Assembly: GCA_002716355.1 (NCBI GenBank)
Contig: PBAU01000005.1
Coordinates: 82,425 to 146,424 of the forward strand
Reading direction: 5' to 3'
From: a bacterium
Lineage (GTDB): Bacteria; UBP7; UBA6624
Length of the DNA stretch: 64,000 nt
A program made the position numbers and the translations under genes. Below the pieces are notes generated by a model, which did no database searches, was not told the origin of the DNA, and saw only the letters and a program-made list of their open reading frames with translations. This document shows positions 35,177 through 45,524 of this stretch, one piece after another. Each line of letters opens with the position of its first letter. Positions within the stretch are counted from its first letter, which is position 1.

Positions 35177-36226
35177 ATGTTAAAAATCGGTATCATTGGT
35201 CTGCCTTCAAGCGGAAAAACAACTTTATATCAAACTTTAAAAAGAGATAATCCCGATACACATGGCAAAAATGGAGAAAGCATTACCACAACCCCAATAG
35301 AAGATTCAAAATTGGGACAACTTGCTAATATTTACAATCCAAAAAAAATAACGAAAACTAAGATTGAACTTTCTGACGGCTTGCCATCTTCGTCATCATC
35401 CATAAACACAAGAGAAGCGACGAGGTTAAGGAATCTGAATTGTTTTTTTGCTGTTTTGGATTCATTCTCGATAGAAAAAAAAACAAACATGATGAAGCAT
35501 CTGGGCCAAGATATCAATGCAATAATTGAAGAATTATGCTTGCAGGATCTACCTATTGTTGAATCCTCAATAGAAAAAATTTCAAAAGAAAGCAGGAAAG
35601 GCGTAAATGCAAGAGCTCAAGAATTAGAAACTCTAAAAAAAATTAGTGAGGATTTAAATCTGTCTAAACTTCCTGGAATTTCAGAAACTGAAAAAAACTT
35701 TGTCAAAGGTTATCAATTCTTATCTTTAAAGCCAATTCACTTCATTGCCAACATTGATGAAAATAACATCAACTCCAAAGAACTTACAAAAATCAATACT
35801 GCATTAAAAGAAAAATGGCCTTTTTTAAGTTTGGAATATGCATGCTTAGGATTAGAAAAAGATCTTCAAGATCTGGAAGAGGATGAGAGAGGGGTTTTTT
35901 TAGAAGAATACAATCTAAATCAACCTGCTTCTGAAACATTTTTAAAAAAAATATTCATGATTACAGGAAGACATTTTTTCTATACAGGCGGGCCAACTGA
36001 AGTGAGAGCTTGGGATATTCCCGTCAATTCAACAATCCAAGAGGCTGCGGGTGCAATTCATAAAGATCTAGAAAAAAACTTTATAAAAGGTGATGTTTGG
36101 CCATCGGATAAAGTAATTGAATTTGGTAGCGAGTCAAACGCAAAAAAAGAAGGGTTTTGGAGCCTACAAGGAAAAGATTACATAGTAAAAAATGGAGACC
36201 TTGTATTAATCAGGCATTCAGGTTAA
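35177..36226 (+). CDS. YchF/OLA1-like P-loop NTPase, diverged
   Basis: 349 residues related to YchF, a ribosome-associated ATPase. The P-loop is GLPSSGKTTL; the NxxE specificity motif appears as NIDEN; the C-terminal TGS-like domain is well kept (FFYTGGPTEVRAWDIP, QEAAGAIHKDLEKNFIKGDVW, LQGKDYIVKNGDLV). The usual DIAGL switch sequence is replaced by a Ser-rich stretch (GLPSSSSS), so nucleotide hydrolysis may be altered or lost. Canonical YchF may exist elsewhere. Its stop overlaps the 3' end of the convergent cobalamin gene by four bases. Confidence 0.78.
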   Translation: MLKIGIIGLPSSGKTTLYQTLKRDNPDTHGKNGESITTTPIEDSKLGQLANIYNPKKITKTKIELSDGLPSSSSSINTREATRLRNLNCFFAVLDSFSIEKKTNMMKHLGQDINAIIEELCLQDLPIVESSIEKISKESRKGVNARAQELETLKKISEDLNLSKLPGISETEKNFVKGYQFLSLKPIHFIANIDENNINSKELTKINTALKEKWPFLSLEYACLGLEKDLQDLEEDERGVFLEEYNLNQPASETFLKKIFMITGRHFFYTGGPTEVRAWDIPVNSTIQEAAGAIHKDLEKNFIKGDVWPSDKVIEFGSESNAKKEGFWSLQGKDYIVKNGDLVLIRHSG

Positions 36227-36762
36227 TTCTCAACATTCCAAATATCTTTTTCCTCACCACCATTCTTTCTAGCAAGAATAAACAGGTAATCAGATAGCCT
36301 GTTTAAGTATTTGCCAATTGCTAAATTTACAGATTCAGAATCAGACAAAAGCCAAAAAGATCTTTCAGCTCTTCTCGCAACACATCTAGCAAGATGCAAA
36401 AAAGCAGAAGGTGCCGGACCTCCAGGAAGAATGAAATTCTCTAAAGGTGGCAAATCTTTACTGGCGATTTCAATATTTTCATCAAGTATTGCTAATTTTT
36501 TTTCAGAAAACACAAAACGTTTATTTTTAGATTCAGGAAAGCACAAATCACCTCCTATATCAAAAAGATCATTTTGAATTTTTTCAAGATAATCCTTTGG
36601 TGCAGCCCCTAAACTAATGCAAACACCAATAAACGAATTTAATTCATCAACCTCACCATAAACCACAACTCTCAAATTATGCTTGCTAACTCTTTTGCCA
36701 TCACCCAAGCCAGTCTGTCCGCCATCCCCTTGTTTTGTTACTATTTTAGAGATTCTTGCCAT
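36223..36762 (-). CDS. PduO-type cob(I)alamin adenosyltransferase
   Basis: Transfers the adenosyl group of ATP to reduced cobalamin, making adenosylcobalamin. Signature TKQGDGGQTGLGDG-RV-K near the N-terminus, YGEVDELNSFIG, FILPGG-APSAFLHLARCVARRAER and YLNRLSDYLF at the C-terminus. 179 residues. It starts 5 bases after the proline dehydrogenase stop. No B12-dependent enzyme is in the window, but its presence implies that the cell uses adenosylcobalamin. Confidence 0.92.
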   Translation of the reverse strand: MARISKIVTKQGDGGQTGLGDGKRVSKHNLRVVVYGEVDELNSFIGVCISLGAAPKDYLEKIQNDLFDIGGDLCFPESKNKRFVFSEKKLAILDENIEIASKDLPPLENFILPGGPAPSAFLHLARCVARRAERSFWLLSDSESVNLAIGKYLNRLSDYLFILARKNGGEEKDIWNVEN

Positions 36763-36767
36763 TTTTA

Positions 36768-37679
36768 CTACCTCCCAAAAATTGCCCTTATGAAAAATGC
36801 TAGATTAGCAGGCCTTTCAGCAAGCCTGCGCATGAAGTAAGGATACCAACTTTTTCCAAAAGGGATATAAATTCTTAAATTCCAGCCATTTTCTATAATT
36901 TTCCTCTGTAATGGTGTGTTGACACCATAAAGCATCTGAAATTCAAATTTATTTTTAGATATATTATTCTTTTTAACGATACTTAAGACTTCATCAACTA
37001 TAAAAGGATCATGTGTGGCAAACTCAGGATAACCCCCTGAATCTAAACCTTTTCCTAAAAATAATCTAGCAAGACCAATGTAAGAATTATTTATATCATC
37101 CTTGCTCTGAAAGGCAAACTCGGGAGGTTCGTTATATGCTCCTTTGCAAATTCTTGCTCTTACTCCATTGCCCAAAAGATTATTTAAATCATTATTGGTT
37201 CTTTTAAGGTAAGCCTGTAGGCAAATACCTAAATTTAAATCCTGTTTGACTGAATTAAAAACAGACAAAGTATCATCTATTGTTTTGCTATCCTCCATAT
37301 CAACTGTGATTTTGACTTTTTTATCAAGGCCTTTTTTGTAAACCTTCATTAAATTTTTTTCAAATAAATCTTTGCTTACAGACAAACCTAGCTGTGTTGG
37401 CTTCAATCCAACCCAAAGATCCTCTTCATTCTCACAAGCCTGAATCATTGAAATTATTTCGGATAGAGCTATTTTTGTTTTCTCTTCATCCCCGCTTTCT
37501 CCAAGCAAATCCAATATTGCATCAAAGCCGGCCACTCTCAAATTTTTAGCGGCTTGAATCCCTTGTTCAAGCGTGTCTCCAGCTATAAATCTCTTGATAA
37601 CCTTTTTTGTTGGAACAAACCCTCTGAAAAAAGATTCCGCTGATTTTGACTCTGATAAATAAATTAAAAAATTTCTCAA
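36768..37679 (-). CDS. Proline dehydrogenase (monofunctional)
   Basis: FAD enzyme oxidising proline to pyrroline-5-carboxylate and feeding the quinone pool. About 303 residues, like the Bacillus/Thermus single-domain type rather than bifunctional PutA. The TIM-barrel motifs include TVDMEDS, LQAYLKRT, RICKGAYNEPPEFAF, FATHDPFIVDEV, FEFQMLYGV and YIPFGKSWYPYFMRRLAERP, the last being the proline/FAD-binding region. The partner enzyme PruA is at 17 kb on the other strand. It follows the exported-protein gene by three bases. Confidence 0.92.
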   Translation of the reverse strand: MRNFLIYLSESKSAESFFRGFVPTKKVIKRFIAGDTLEQGIQAAKNLRVAGFDAILDLLGESGDEEKTKIALSEIISMIQACENEEDLWVGLKPTQLGLSVSKDLFEKNLMKVYKKGLDKKVKITVDMEDSKTIDDTLSVFNSVKQDLNLGICLQAYLKRTNNDLNNLLGNGVRARICKGAYNEPPEFAFQSKDDINNSYIGLARLFLGKGLDSGGYPEFATHDPFIVDEVLSIVKKNNISKNKFEFQMLYGVNTPLQRKIIENGWNLRIYIPFGKSWYPYFMRRLAERPANLAFFIRAIFGR

Positions 37680-37682
37680 AAA

Positions 37683-38402
37683 TTAATCCTCCCAACCAAA
37701 AGCAACTTCATAAATTGTTTCGACGGGAAGGTTTCTTGCTTCATCCCTAATCGTGACAGCAAACATTTTCCAATTTTTACTATCATTAGTTTTAATCCAA
37801 AAAGACCAATCCAGGGCACTTTCTCTAGGCCCTTGCAAAGACGTTTTTGAAAAATGTTCCAGCCTTAAACCGTAATCATACTTATAACTCCAAACAGTTT
37901 CCGATCCAAGATGCCAAACATTCTTGATTTCTGGATTGTCAACATGGGTTTCATACGAAAAACCCAAACCCCAATAAAAAGGATTGGCAAACAAAAAATC
38001 ATCAGAAAAACCCCCAGTCCTTGAGGAGAGGCCCCATGACATGGAGTCGTCTTCAGCTATAGGAATCCCAATCTTTAAAGACCAATCAGGAGAGCCTATT
38101 TTATTTTTTTTTTCATATCCAGATCTGTAAAAAAAATTCAATGGCCCTTCTTGAGTATCCCAGCCATCAATTGAATCAACACCTCTCATCCCAAGCAAAA
38201 ACCCCCAAGAGGCATTGCCGTCAAGATGATAGTGGGAATTCAAATAAATCATTGATTCAGAGCCTGATTGACCTTTGGGTTCAGAATGCATCAAAGATAC
38301 CTTTCCTTGGTTCTCTTCTGGGTTAGAGGGAATCCAATGTGAACCTTTTGCGCTTGGCAATCCTGAGATCAAAACGAACAACAAGCCAACTAAATTAAAC
38401 AT
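37683..38402 (-). CDS. Exported protein of unknown function
   Basis: 239 residues with a signal peptide (FNLVGLLFVLISGLPSAKG). The mature part is rich in Trp, Tyr, Ser and Gly and shows repeated short amphipathic strands, as in outer-membrane barrels; no motif is recognised. Similar general design to the exported protein at 31.4 kb, though I cannot show homology by eye. Its ATG lies 12 bases after the 3' end of tRNA-Ser on the same strand, and it is followed within three bases by proline dehydrogenase. Confidence 0.68.
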   Translation of the reverse strand: MFNLVGLLFVLISGLPSAKGSHWIPSNPEENQGKVSLMHSEPKGQSGSESMIYLNSHYHLDGNASWGFLLGMRGVDSIDGWDTQEGPLNFFYRSGYEKKNKIGSPDWSLKIGIPIAEDDSMSWGLSSRTGGFSDDFLFANPFYWGLGFSYETHVDNPEIKNVWHLGSETVWSYKYDYGLRLEHFSKTSLQGPRESALDWSFWIKTNDSKNWKMFAVTIRDEARNLPVETIYEVAFGWED

Positions 38403-38414
38403 AGTCTAATTCTA

Positions 38415-38501
38415 CGGTGGGAGAGGGATTCGAACCCCCGAGGCATCAAAATGCCCACACGCTTTCGAGGCGTGCGCTTTAGTCCACTCAGCCATCCCAC
38501 C
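38415..38501 (-). tRNA. tRNA-Ser (CGA)
   Basis: 87 bases with the long variable arm of serine tRNAs. Acceptor GGTGGGA/TCCCACC, anticodon loop CTCGAAA (CGA), discriminator G. A minus-strand TAGAAT box lies ten bases upstream (38512-38517). It heads the exported protein-proline dehydrogenase-adenosyltransferase unit. Confidence 0.95.
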
Positions 38502-38552
38502 ATATTTTTAAATTCTAGATTTTTTTTTAGATAAGGTTTATATCTGATTAAT

Positions 38553-38558
38553 TACAAT
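38553..38558 (+). promoter_or_regulatory. -10-like TACAAT, possible leaderless promoter of hisS-aspS
   Basis: Plus-strand TACAAT 7 bases before the hisS ATG, with no ribosome binding site between and a weak -35 region. Confidence 0.45.
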
Positions 38559-38565
38559 AACATAT

Positions 38566-39810
38566 ATGCCAAAATACCAAAAACCAAAAGGTACTAGAGA
38601 TCTTGATGAAAACACAACGTTCAAATTCGAAGTAATTAGAAGTTTGTTTTTGGCAATATCTAGATTTTTAGGCTACAGTCATGTTGAAATCCCAATATTT
38701 GAAAAAACAAACCTATTTGAACGATCCACAGGTGAATCAAGTGAGATTGTCACTAAACAAATGTACAAATTCCAAGACAAGAAAAATAGAGAATTTGCTC
38801 TTCGGCCTGAAGGAACCCCTGGCCTAATAAGAGCCGCAATAGAAAACAATTGGCTTAACAGTCACAATGGTGATAAATTTTCTTATTTTGGACCTTTCTT
38901 CAGGTATGAAAGGCCTCAAAAAGGCAGGTATAGACAATTTTTTCAATTAGGTGCTGAATCAATTGGATCAAATAACGTTGAATCAGATGCTGAATCAATA
39001 TATTTGCTTTCATTCCTTTTAAAGGAACTTGAAATCAAACATGTAATCAAGCTCAACTCACTAGGCGAACAAGAAGAGAGGCTGCGTTATATTGAATCTT
39101 TACAACAATGGCTAACAAACAATAAAACAAAAATCGCAAAAGAAGACTGCATCAATATAGAAAAAAACCCTTTGAGGATATTGGATAGCAAAAAACCCGC
39201 AACCGTGAAAGGCATCAAGGAAGCGCCGAAAATCCATGAATTCTGGACTAAGGAAACATCCGATAGGTTCAAAAAATTAACGAACCTGCTTGAAGCTGCA
39301 AATGTCAACTATCAAGTTGATGAATTTTTAGTAAGGGGTCTTGATTATTACACTTCAACAGTATTTGAAGCCTCAGGCCATGATGGTGCTCAAGATGCGT
39401 ATGGGGGCGGAGGAAGATACAATAATTTAATTTCTGAACTAGGCGGCAAGAACATCCCTGCAATTGGTTTTGCTTGTGGTGTTGACAGGATTGCATCTGC
39501 GTTAAAAATTGACCAAATAAAACCTTTTTGTATCTTTATTCCACTTGGTGAGAAATGTCGTGAAAAAGCTTTTGGCATCATTTCAAAAATGTGGTCTAAC
39601 AGCGTTTCAGTAAAACCATATTGGAATGAATCCAATTTAGGCAAGGCTCTAAAGAGGGCAAATTCTATTGGGTCAAAGTATGTAATAGTTTTTGGAGAAA
39701 AAGAAATGCAAAACAATACACTGCTTATTAAGAACATGAAAAATGGTGACCAAAAAGAGATACCGATAAACATGTCAAGCATAATGTCAGCATTAGGATT
39801 GGATGAATGA
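38566..39810 (+). CDS. hisS: Histidyl-tRNA synthetase
   Basis: Class II synthetase, 414 residues. Motif 2 is [20 protein letters not shown]; the histidine-specific [13 protein letters not shown] and the motif 3 [13 protein letters not shown] are present; the last 90 residues form the anticodon-binding domain. It also begins with the usual PKGTRDL segment. First gene of hisS-aspS, with an ATGA overlap into aspS. No Shine-Dalgarno sequence is seen. Confidence 0.96.
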   Translation: MPKYQKPKGTRDLDENTTFKFEVIRSLFLAISRFLGYSHVEIPIFEKTNLFERSTGESSEIVTKQMYKFQDKKNREFALRPEGTPGLIRAAIENNWLNSHNGDKFSYFGPFFRYERPQKGRYRQFFQLGAESIGSNNVESDAESIYLLSFLLKELEIKHVIKLNSLGEQEERLRYIESLQQWLTNNKTKIAKEDCINIEKNPLRILDSKKPATVKGIKEAPKIHEFWTKETSDRFKKLTNLLEAANVNYQVDEFLVRGLDYYTSTVFEASGHDGAQDAYGGGGRYNNLISELGGKNIPAIGFACGVDRIASALKIDQIKPFCIFIPLGEKCREKAFGIISKMWSNSVSVKPYWNESNLGKALKRANSIGSKYVIVFGEKEMQNNTLLIKNMKNGDQKEIPINMSSIMSALGLDE

Positions 39811-41522
39811 AAAAAACATATATATCTGAACTCAATCTTGCTAATGTCAACGAAACAGTAATGCTAAAAGGTTGGGTGCATGCAGTAAGAGATTTTGGTG
39901 GAAAAACCTTTTTTGACCTTAGGGATTCAACTGGATTAATGCAAATTGTTATGGATTCGGAAATAATCAAACTTAAAAAAGAATGGGTAGTTGAAATCAT
40001 AGGAAAAGTTTCAAAAAGATTGCAGGTAAATGAAAAAATTAAATCTGGAAATATTGAGATAATTGAAAGCAAGATAACAATACTTAATGAAGCTGAAACA
40101 CCTCCTATATATGTTGATAAAGACGATGATGAACCCGATGAAATTAGATATAGATACAGGTATCTTGACCTTAGGAGGCCTCACAGAAACAAGATACTGA
40201 AAATTAGACATAAGGTGATTCAAGCAATTCGAGAAATCTTAAATTGCGAAGGTTTTACAGAAGTTGAAACACCTCTTTTAACAAGATCTACACCTGAGGG
40301 TGCAAGAGATTTCATTGTGCCTAGTAGATTACATAAAAAAAATTGGTATGCATTGCCTCAGAGCCCACAATTATTCAAACAAATACTAATGGGTAGTGGA
40401 ATCGATAAATATTATCAAATTGCAAAATGCTTCAGAGATGAAGATCTTAGGGGCAATCGTCAACCTGAATTCACACAATTAGATTTTGAGATGGCTTTTA
40501 CTGATGAGGATGAAATATTTTCTATAAGCGAAAAGGTGTTTGAAAATATCTTTGAAAAAGCACAAGGTGAAAAAATCACAACTCCTTTTTTAAGAATGAC
40601 GTATGAAGAAGCAATAAAAAATTATGGTATAGATAAACCAGATACGAGATATGAAGCTCCAATAAAAAATATTTCAGACACTCTCGTAAAAAATGGTATC
40701 AATTTTATTGACAGCACAGTTGATGCTGGCGGTGAAATTCTTGGGATATGTATTGAAAATTTCTTCCCATCCAGGAAAGAAATCTCAAATCTAGAAAAAA
40801 TTGCACAAAAATTCAATATACCGGGATTGGCATTTGCAACCAAAAAAGATGGGGTCTGGAATGGTGGAATAACCAAGATGACTAACGATGAAACATTGAA
40901 TGGAAACATTTCAGTATTTGGAAAAAAAGACAATTGCACTTTATTGATTATCGCTGATTCAAGCAAGGAAAATCTTTATGGCTACCATGCTTTCGGAGCA
41001 ATTCACAGACATTTAAGGGATTCTGGAATGCTTATCAAAAACAGTGATGGATATGCTTTTTGCTGGGTTACAGATTTTCCTTTATTTGAAAAAACTGATG
41101 CTGGTATTGCTGCAGCTCATCACCCATTCACGCTACCCTTTAGTGAACATATCGAAAGAATTGATAATGAACCCTTGAAGGTTCTTTCACACGCTTATGA
41201 CCTTGTGATGAATGGAGAAGAGATTGCAAGTGGTTCAATAAGATGCCACGATAGAGACTTGCAGCTAAAAATCCTGCAGTCTATAGGTTATTCACAATCT
41301 GAAATTGAAGAAAGGTTTGATTTCTTCTTGGAAATGATGAAATACGGCTTGCCGCCTCATGGAGGACTGGCTCCCGGGATAGATAGGATTGTGATGATTC
41401 TTGCTGGATCATCCAGCATAAGAGATGTTATTGCTTTTCCGAAATCAACAGGGGGAACATGTTTTCTAACTGGAGCACCAGGAAAAGCTGACCCACAAAG
41501 TTTACAGGATCTTGAAATTTGA
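39807..41522 (+). CDS. aspS: Aspartyl-tRNA synthetase, bacterial type
   Basis: Class II synthetase of 571 residues. N-terminal OB-fold anticodon-binding domain ([19 protein letters not shown]), class II core with RYRYLDLRR, motif 2 [18 protein letters not shown], the bacterial GAD insert (about 290-410) and motif 3 [13 protein letters not shown]. Whether it is discriminating (Asp only) cannot be told. It overlaps hisS by four bases and is followed by the M19 gene with a one-base overlap. Confidence 0.96.
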   Translation: MKKTYISELNLANVNETVMLKGWVHAVRDFGGKTFFDLRDSTGLMQIVMDSEIIKLKKEWVVEIIGKVSKRLQVNEKIKSGNIEIIESKITILNEAETPPIYVDKDDDEPDEIRYRYRYLDLRRPHRNKILKIRHKVIQAIREILNCEGFTEVETPLLTRSTPEGARDFIVPSRLHKKNWYALPQSPQLFKQILMGSGIDKYYQIAKCFRDEDLRGNRQPEFTQLDFEMAFTDEDEIFSISEKVFENIFEKAQGEKITTPFLRMTYEEAIKNYGIDKPDTRYEAPIKNISDTLVKNGINFIDSTVDAGGEILGICIENFFPSRKEISNLEKIAQKFNIPGLAFATKKDGVWNGGITKMTNDETLNGNISVFGKKDNCTLLIIADSSKENLYGYHAFGAIHRHLRDSGMLIKNSDGYAFCWVTDFPLFEKTDAGIAAAHHPFTLPFSEHIERIDNEPLKVLSHAYDLVMNGEEIASGSIRCHDRDLQLKILQSIGYSQSEIEERFDFFLEMMKYGLPPHGGLAPGIDRIVMILAGSSSIRDVIAFPKSTGGTCFLTGAPGKADPQSLQDLEI

Positions 41523-42472
41523 TGAGCACTATTCCATTTTTTGATTTTCACTGTGACTCGTTGACTAAAGGTGGGTATAAAAAATTAATAAAAAACGATA
41601 CTATGCACTGGTCTTTGCCTAGATTCATTCAAGGTGGAGGTCAATTGCAAGTTCATGCAATATTCACACCTCCAGAATACAAAAAAGGTGACGCAACGAT
41701 GTTTGCAATGAAGTACGCATCTGAATGGCAAAAATTTCTAGAAGAAACCAATACCACTGGAGTGAGAAGCAAAGAAGATCTTGATGAAGAAGGTCCTTTT
41801 TCTATTCTCTCTCTAGAGGATGCCTCTCCTCTTGCTGGAAATATTGAAGCATTAAACATGTTTTTTGATCTAGGTGTTCGCTTAATAACTCTTGTTTGGT
41901 CATGTGATAATGAAGTTGGCAGAGGGGTCATACATGGCCAAGGCCCGGCAATAACAAAATTTGGAAAAAATTTAATCAGAAAAATGAATGAAAAGAATGT
42001 GATTGTTGACTTGTCCCATGCAAGTGATGAACTTTTCTGGGAAGCTGTAAAGACATCAAGCAAACCAGTTGTAGCAAGCCATAGCAACTCTAGAAAATTT
42101 CGAAACCATCCTAGGAATTTAACTGATGACCAAATTAAAGAAATATCAAATTGTGATGGAATAATCGGATTAGTCTATGTGCCAAACTTTGTAGGAGACC
42201 CGCCAAAAGGGACTCAGGATGAATGGGATTTTGAATTAAAGGGTGGAGCTGAAATGCTAGCTAAACATGCTGCGCATATAGCTGAAATCTCAAAAGTTGA
42301 AACTGTTGTCTTAGGGAGTGATTTTGATGGAACTAATTCACCTGTTATTGCAGAGGTTTCAAAAACTCAAATAATGGCTGAAGAATTAAAAAAGGTTGGT
42401 TTTTCTGATAATGATATAGAAAAAATATTCTATAAAAATGCGAAAAAATTTCTTTTGAAAAACCTTCCCTAA
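41522..42472 (+). CDS. M19-family membrane dipeptidase (renal dipeptidase-like)
   Basis: Zinc hydrolase of about 316 residues, amidohydrolase fold. Metal and substrate residues are visible in FFDFHCDSLTK (H-x-D), VDLSHASDELFWE and VVASHSNSRKFRNHPRNLTDDQI, and GSDFDG near the end. M19 enzymes split dipeptides, often with D-residues. There is no signal peptide, so it is probably cytosolic. ATG overlaps the aspS stop (TGATG); a TTG one codon earlier is less likely. Its stop abuts the fixX stop from the other strand. Confidence 0.9.
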   Translation: MSTIPFFDFHCDSLTKGGYKKLIKNDTMHWSLPRFIQGGGQLQVHAIFTPPEYKKGDATMFAMKYASEWQKFLEETNTTGVRSKEDLDEEGPFSILSLEDASPLAGNIEALNMFFDLGVRLITLVWSCDNEVGRGVIHGQGPAITKFGKNLIRKMNEKNVIVDLSHASDELFWEAVKTSSKPVVASHSNSRKFRNHPRNLTDDQIKEISNCDGIIGLVYVPNFVGDPPKGTQDEWDFELKGGAEMLAKHAAHIAEISKVETVVLGSDFDGTNSPVIAEVSKTQIMAEELKKVGFSDNDIEKIFYKNAKKFLLKNLP

Positions 42473-42787
42473 TCAGCCGCAACGATTACGTATTCCATAA
42501 CCACCTTTAGGGTAAACCCATAATATATGGTCTGGACATAATATCTGGCATGTTCCACATTCGATACAATTTTCAAAATCTATATCTAAACTTCCACTTT
42601 CTTGGTTTTTTGTATAAACCTTTGCGGGGCAGGTCCACTGCAACGGATTAAGAACCTCCCAGTCTTTTGGATCGCCAATACATGTAATATGTGTTTCATG
42701 ATTGTGATCATAGTTAATGGTGAATAATTTATCCTCTATGGAAACAGTTTCATTTACTGAATTTTTCTTATCGGGTGAATCTTTCAT
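42473..42787 (-). CDS. fixX: FixX-like ferredoxin
   Basis: 104 residues with a single 4Fe-4S binding site (CIECGTCQILCP near the C-terminus) and the FixX-type context LNPLQWTCPAKVYT and WVYPKGGYGIRNRCG. Works with FixC as an electron-transfer flavoprotein:quinone oxidoreductase split over two chains. ATG overlaps the fixC stop as ATGA. The N-terminal 30 residues are polar and not conserved. Confidence 0.9.
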   Translation of the reverse strand: MKDSPDKKNSVNETVSIEDKLFTINYDHNHETHITCIGDPKDWEVLNPLQWTCPAKVYTKNQESGSLDIDFENCIECGTCQILCPDHILWVYPKGGYGIRNRCG

Positions 42788-44085
42788 TTACCTAAAACCT
42801 TCAATAAATTATATAAATCTTTGACGATTTGTGCAGGGTTTTTCATTTTCAAAACACCTTTAACCATGTTTTTCTTTTTTTTGCCTTTTGGAGTGCCGTC
42901 AACAGTCAGTAAACTTTTTGCTGCATAGCTAATCAACTGAGGATAATCATTCAATATATCCCTTCTTTTTCTGAAAAAAGGGAAAACATCTTCATAAGAT
43001 TTTAAATCCTTCAGGATGAAAGAGTCTTCTAATTTTTTCCTATAAGCATTCAGGAAACCAGATGAAAAATCTTTATTTTTGATTGCTTCTAATGCAACCT
43101 CGCCAGCAAGTCTTCCAGAAACAAAAGCAAAATTACTACCTTCTCTGTGAACAGCATTAACCATCAATGCTGCATCACCAGTCATTAGAAATCCATCAGC
43201 AACTAATGTAGGCAATTTTTTATAGCCACCTTCAGGTATTAAATGACCTGCATATTCGATTGTTTTACCGCCTTTCAAAAAAGGTTTAATTGATTTGTGA
43301 TTTTTGACATGCTCTAACAATTCATATGAAGCAATTTCATTATTTGCAAAATCAGCAACCAATGAGCCAACTCCAATGCTTACAGTTTTCCTATTCGTGT
43401 AAAGAAAAGCGTAACCTAGACAACCTTTTGTGATGTCACCGAAAATTTCGTATGAAGCACCTTCATTTCCGGAAATCTGAAAGCGATCCTCAATCACATC
43501 TTCAGGTAATTCAATTACCTCTTTGACGACTAGCGCAACCTCATCTGGCTTTGGCTTGCTTCCAAAATTTCTTTTCCATGACACAAAAGCATTAACCCCT
43601 TCACCTGAAATAACCAAAGGTGCACGAATTTCTCCATTTGGTCTATCTGTAACCACTCCAACAACCTTGCCATCTTCAACAATCAAATCCAAAACTACAG
43701 TTGCAGGAAGAAACATGGCTCCATGTTTTTTGGCCTCTCCAGCCATCCATTTATCAAATTCACTTCTTAAAACAGTGTAAGCATGTGCTGGGGCTTCAGT
43801 TTTTGCTTTAAATGCATCATCTGAATAACCTAACTTTGTCACCGATTGCTTATCTGAAACCCAATAATTTTGTTCTGTAATTGGTCGTTCAATAGGTGCG
43901 TTTTTCCAAAAATCAGGAACTATCTCCTCTAGCGAGGAAGAGTAAATAATTCCGCCCATAAGATTTTTTTCACCGGGAAATTTACCACGTTCTATCTGAA
44001 GAACCTTGGCTCCCCCTTTTGCAAGTGTGATTGCAGCTGCATTGCCTGCAGCACCAGCTCCAATAATTATGACATCAAAATTCAC
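42784..44085 (-). CDS. fixC: FixC-like electron-transfer flavoprotein:quinone oxidoreductase
   Basis: FAD protein of 433 residues that takes electrons from electron-transfer flavoprotein and passes them to quinone. GAGAAGNAAAITLAKGGAKV binds FAD; GLVISGEGVNAFV-like and GFLMTGDAALMVNAVHREGSNFA are the second FAD region typical of FixC/ETF-QO/GGR proteins. ETF genes (fixAB/etfAB) are not in the window, but acyl-CoA dehydrogenases such as GcdH would feed it. It starts 17 bases after pntB. Confidence 0.88.
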   Translation of the reverse strand: MNFDVIIIGAGAAGNAAAITLAKGGAKVLQIERGKFPGEKNLMGGIIYSSSLEEIVPDFWKNAPIERPITEQNYWVSDKQSVTKLGYSDDAFKAKTEAPAHAYTVLRSEFDKWMAGEAKKHGAMFLPATVVLDLIVEDGKVVGVVTDRPNGEIRAPLVISGEGVNAFVSWKRNFGSKPKPDEVALVVKEVIELPEDVIEDRFQISGNEGASYEIFGDITKGCLGYAFLYTNRKTVSIGVGSLVADFANNEIASYELLEHVKNHKSIKPFLKGGKTIEYAGHLIPEGGYKKLPTLVADGFLMTGDAALMVNAVHREGSNFAFVSGRLAGEVALEAIKNKDFSSGFLNAYRKKLEDSFILKDLKSYEDVFPFFRKRRDILNDYPQLISYAAKSLLTVDGTPKGKKKKNMVKGVLKMKNPAQIVKDLYNLLKVLGK

Positions 44086-44102
44086 AAAACTACCTAAAAA
44101 GC

Positions 44103-45524
44103 TTAAAGTTCTTTAAGCTCATTAGTCAACTCGATGATCATCTGCTTGCCGTCTCCAAAAAGCATTAACGTGTTATCTTTTCCAAATAATTCGTTTTCAA
44201 TACCAGCATAACCAACACCTCTTCCTCTCTTGTTAACTATAACAGTCTTAGATTTCCATACTTCAAGAACAGGCATGCCAGCAATTGGACTATTTGGATC
44301 TGTTTGAGCACCTGGGTTAACAACATCATTAGCACCTATAACCAAAACAACATCTGTTTCTGGGAATTGTGGATTGATATCATCCATTTCAATCAATTTC
44401 TCATAAGGAACATTTGCTTCTGCCAATAAAACATTCATATGCCCTGGCATCCTTCCTGCAACAGGATGAATAGCGAACTGCACATTAACACCTTTCTTTT
44501 CAAGCTCTTCCATTAACTCTCTAACATTATGCTGAGCTTGTGCAACAGCCATACCGTAACCGGGAACTATAACAACCTTTTCAGCAGCTTCGAAAATCAT
44601 AGCTGATTCTTCAGAACCTACAGGCTTGTATTGAATTTGCTCACCACCTGCAGATGCAGTTCCTCCTTCTTGCCCAAAGCCTCCAAGCATAACTGAAAAG
44701 AGGCTTCTGTTCATAGCAACACACATAATATTGGTCAAGATAAGCCCTGAAGCGCCAACAAGTGCACCACTGACAATTAAAATTGTTCCACCAATATTTC
44801 CATCCATTAAAAGAATGAATCCTGCAGCTGAAGCAGCCATTCCCGAATAAGAGTTTAGCAAAGCAATAACGACAGGCATATCAGCTCCGCCTATAGGTAT
44901 TGTTATGGCTATCCCTAGTATTAATGTAAGACCAATAAAAATGTAAAGATTGGTGGAGTCAACAGGATAAGAACCTGAAGAGGTCATAATGATGAAACCA
45001 AGAATCAATACAAAGATAACGGCATTCAAGAAATGCTGGCCTTTAAATACTATAGGGCTGCCATTCATCCTCCCATCTAACTTTGCAAATGCTATATAAC
45101 TTCCAGTTAAGGTAACTGCTCCTATCAAAATCGTTATAAAAACAACAATCATGCTTCCAGAACCACCTAAATCAACAATAGCGCTTGCTGGATTTGAAAA
45201 ATTTTGGAAAAAATAACTAACAGCAACTAAAGCAGAAGCCAAACCACCAAAACCATTAAATAAAGCTACCAATTGAGGCATTCCTGTCATTGCCACTGTC
45301 CTGGAAGCATAAATACCTATAGCGGCACCAACAAATGCAAAGCCAATCACCTGATCCCAAGTGACAATATCCATATTTACGACAGTTAAAACAACTGCAA
45401 AAAACATACCCCATGCCGCTAAGGTGTTACCTTGCTTTGCAGTTTTTACTCTTCCGAGCTTTTTAATACCCATTACAAAAAATGTAATTGCAATCAGGTA
45501 ACCAAAATTAATTATGTTATCCAT
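44103..45524 (-). CDS. pntB: NAD(P) transhydrogenase subunit beta
   Basis: Membrane and NADP(H)-binding part of the proton-pumping transhydrogenase (NADH + NADP+ to NAD+ + NADPH). About nine N-terminal hydrophobic segments, then the cytosolic dIII domain with VIVPGYGMAVAQAQH, HPVAGRMPGHMNVLLAEA and the NADP pocket GANDVVNP, KRGRGVGYAGIEN. 473 residues, normal. ATG overlaps the preceding stop by one base (TAATG). Confidence 0.96.
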   Translation of the reverse strand: MDNIINFGYLIAITFFVMGIKKLGRVKTAKQGNTLAAWGMFFAVVLTVVNMDIVTWDQVIGFAFVGAAIGIYASRTVAMTGMPQLVALFNGFGGLASALVAVSYFFQNFSNPASAIVDLGGSGSMIVVFITILIGAVTLTGSYIAFAKLDGRMNGSPIVFKGQHFLNAVIFVLILGFIIMTSSGSYPVDSTNLYIFIGLTLILGIAITIPIGGADMPVVIALLNSYSGMAASAAGFILLMDGNIGGTILIVSGALVGASGLILTNIMCVAMNRSLFSVMLGGFGQEGGTASAGGEQIQYKPVGSEESAMIFEAAEKVVIVPGYGMAVAQAQHNVRELMEELEKKGVNVQFAIHPVAGRMPGHMNVLLAEANVPYEKLIEMDDINPQFPETDVVLVIGANDVVNPGAQTDPNSPIAGMPVLEVWKSKTVIVNKRGRGVGYAGIENELFGKDNTLMLFGDGKQMIIELTNELKEL

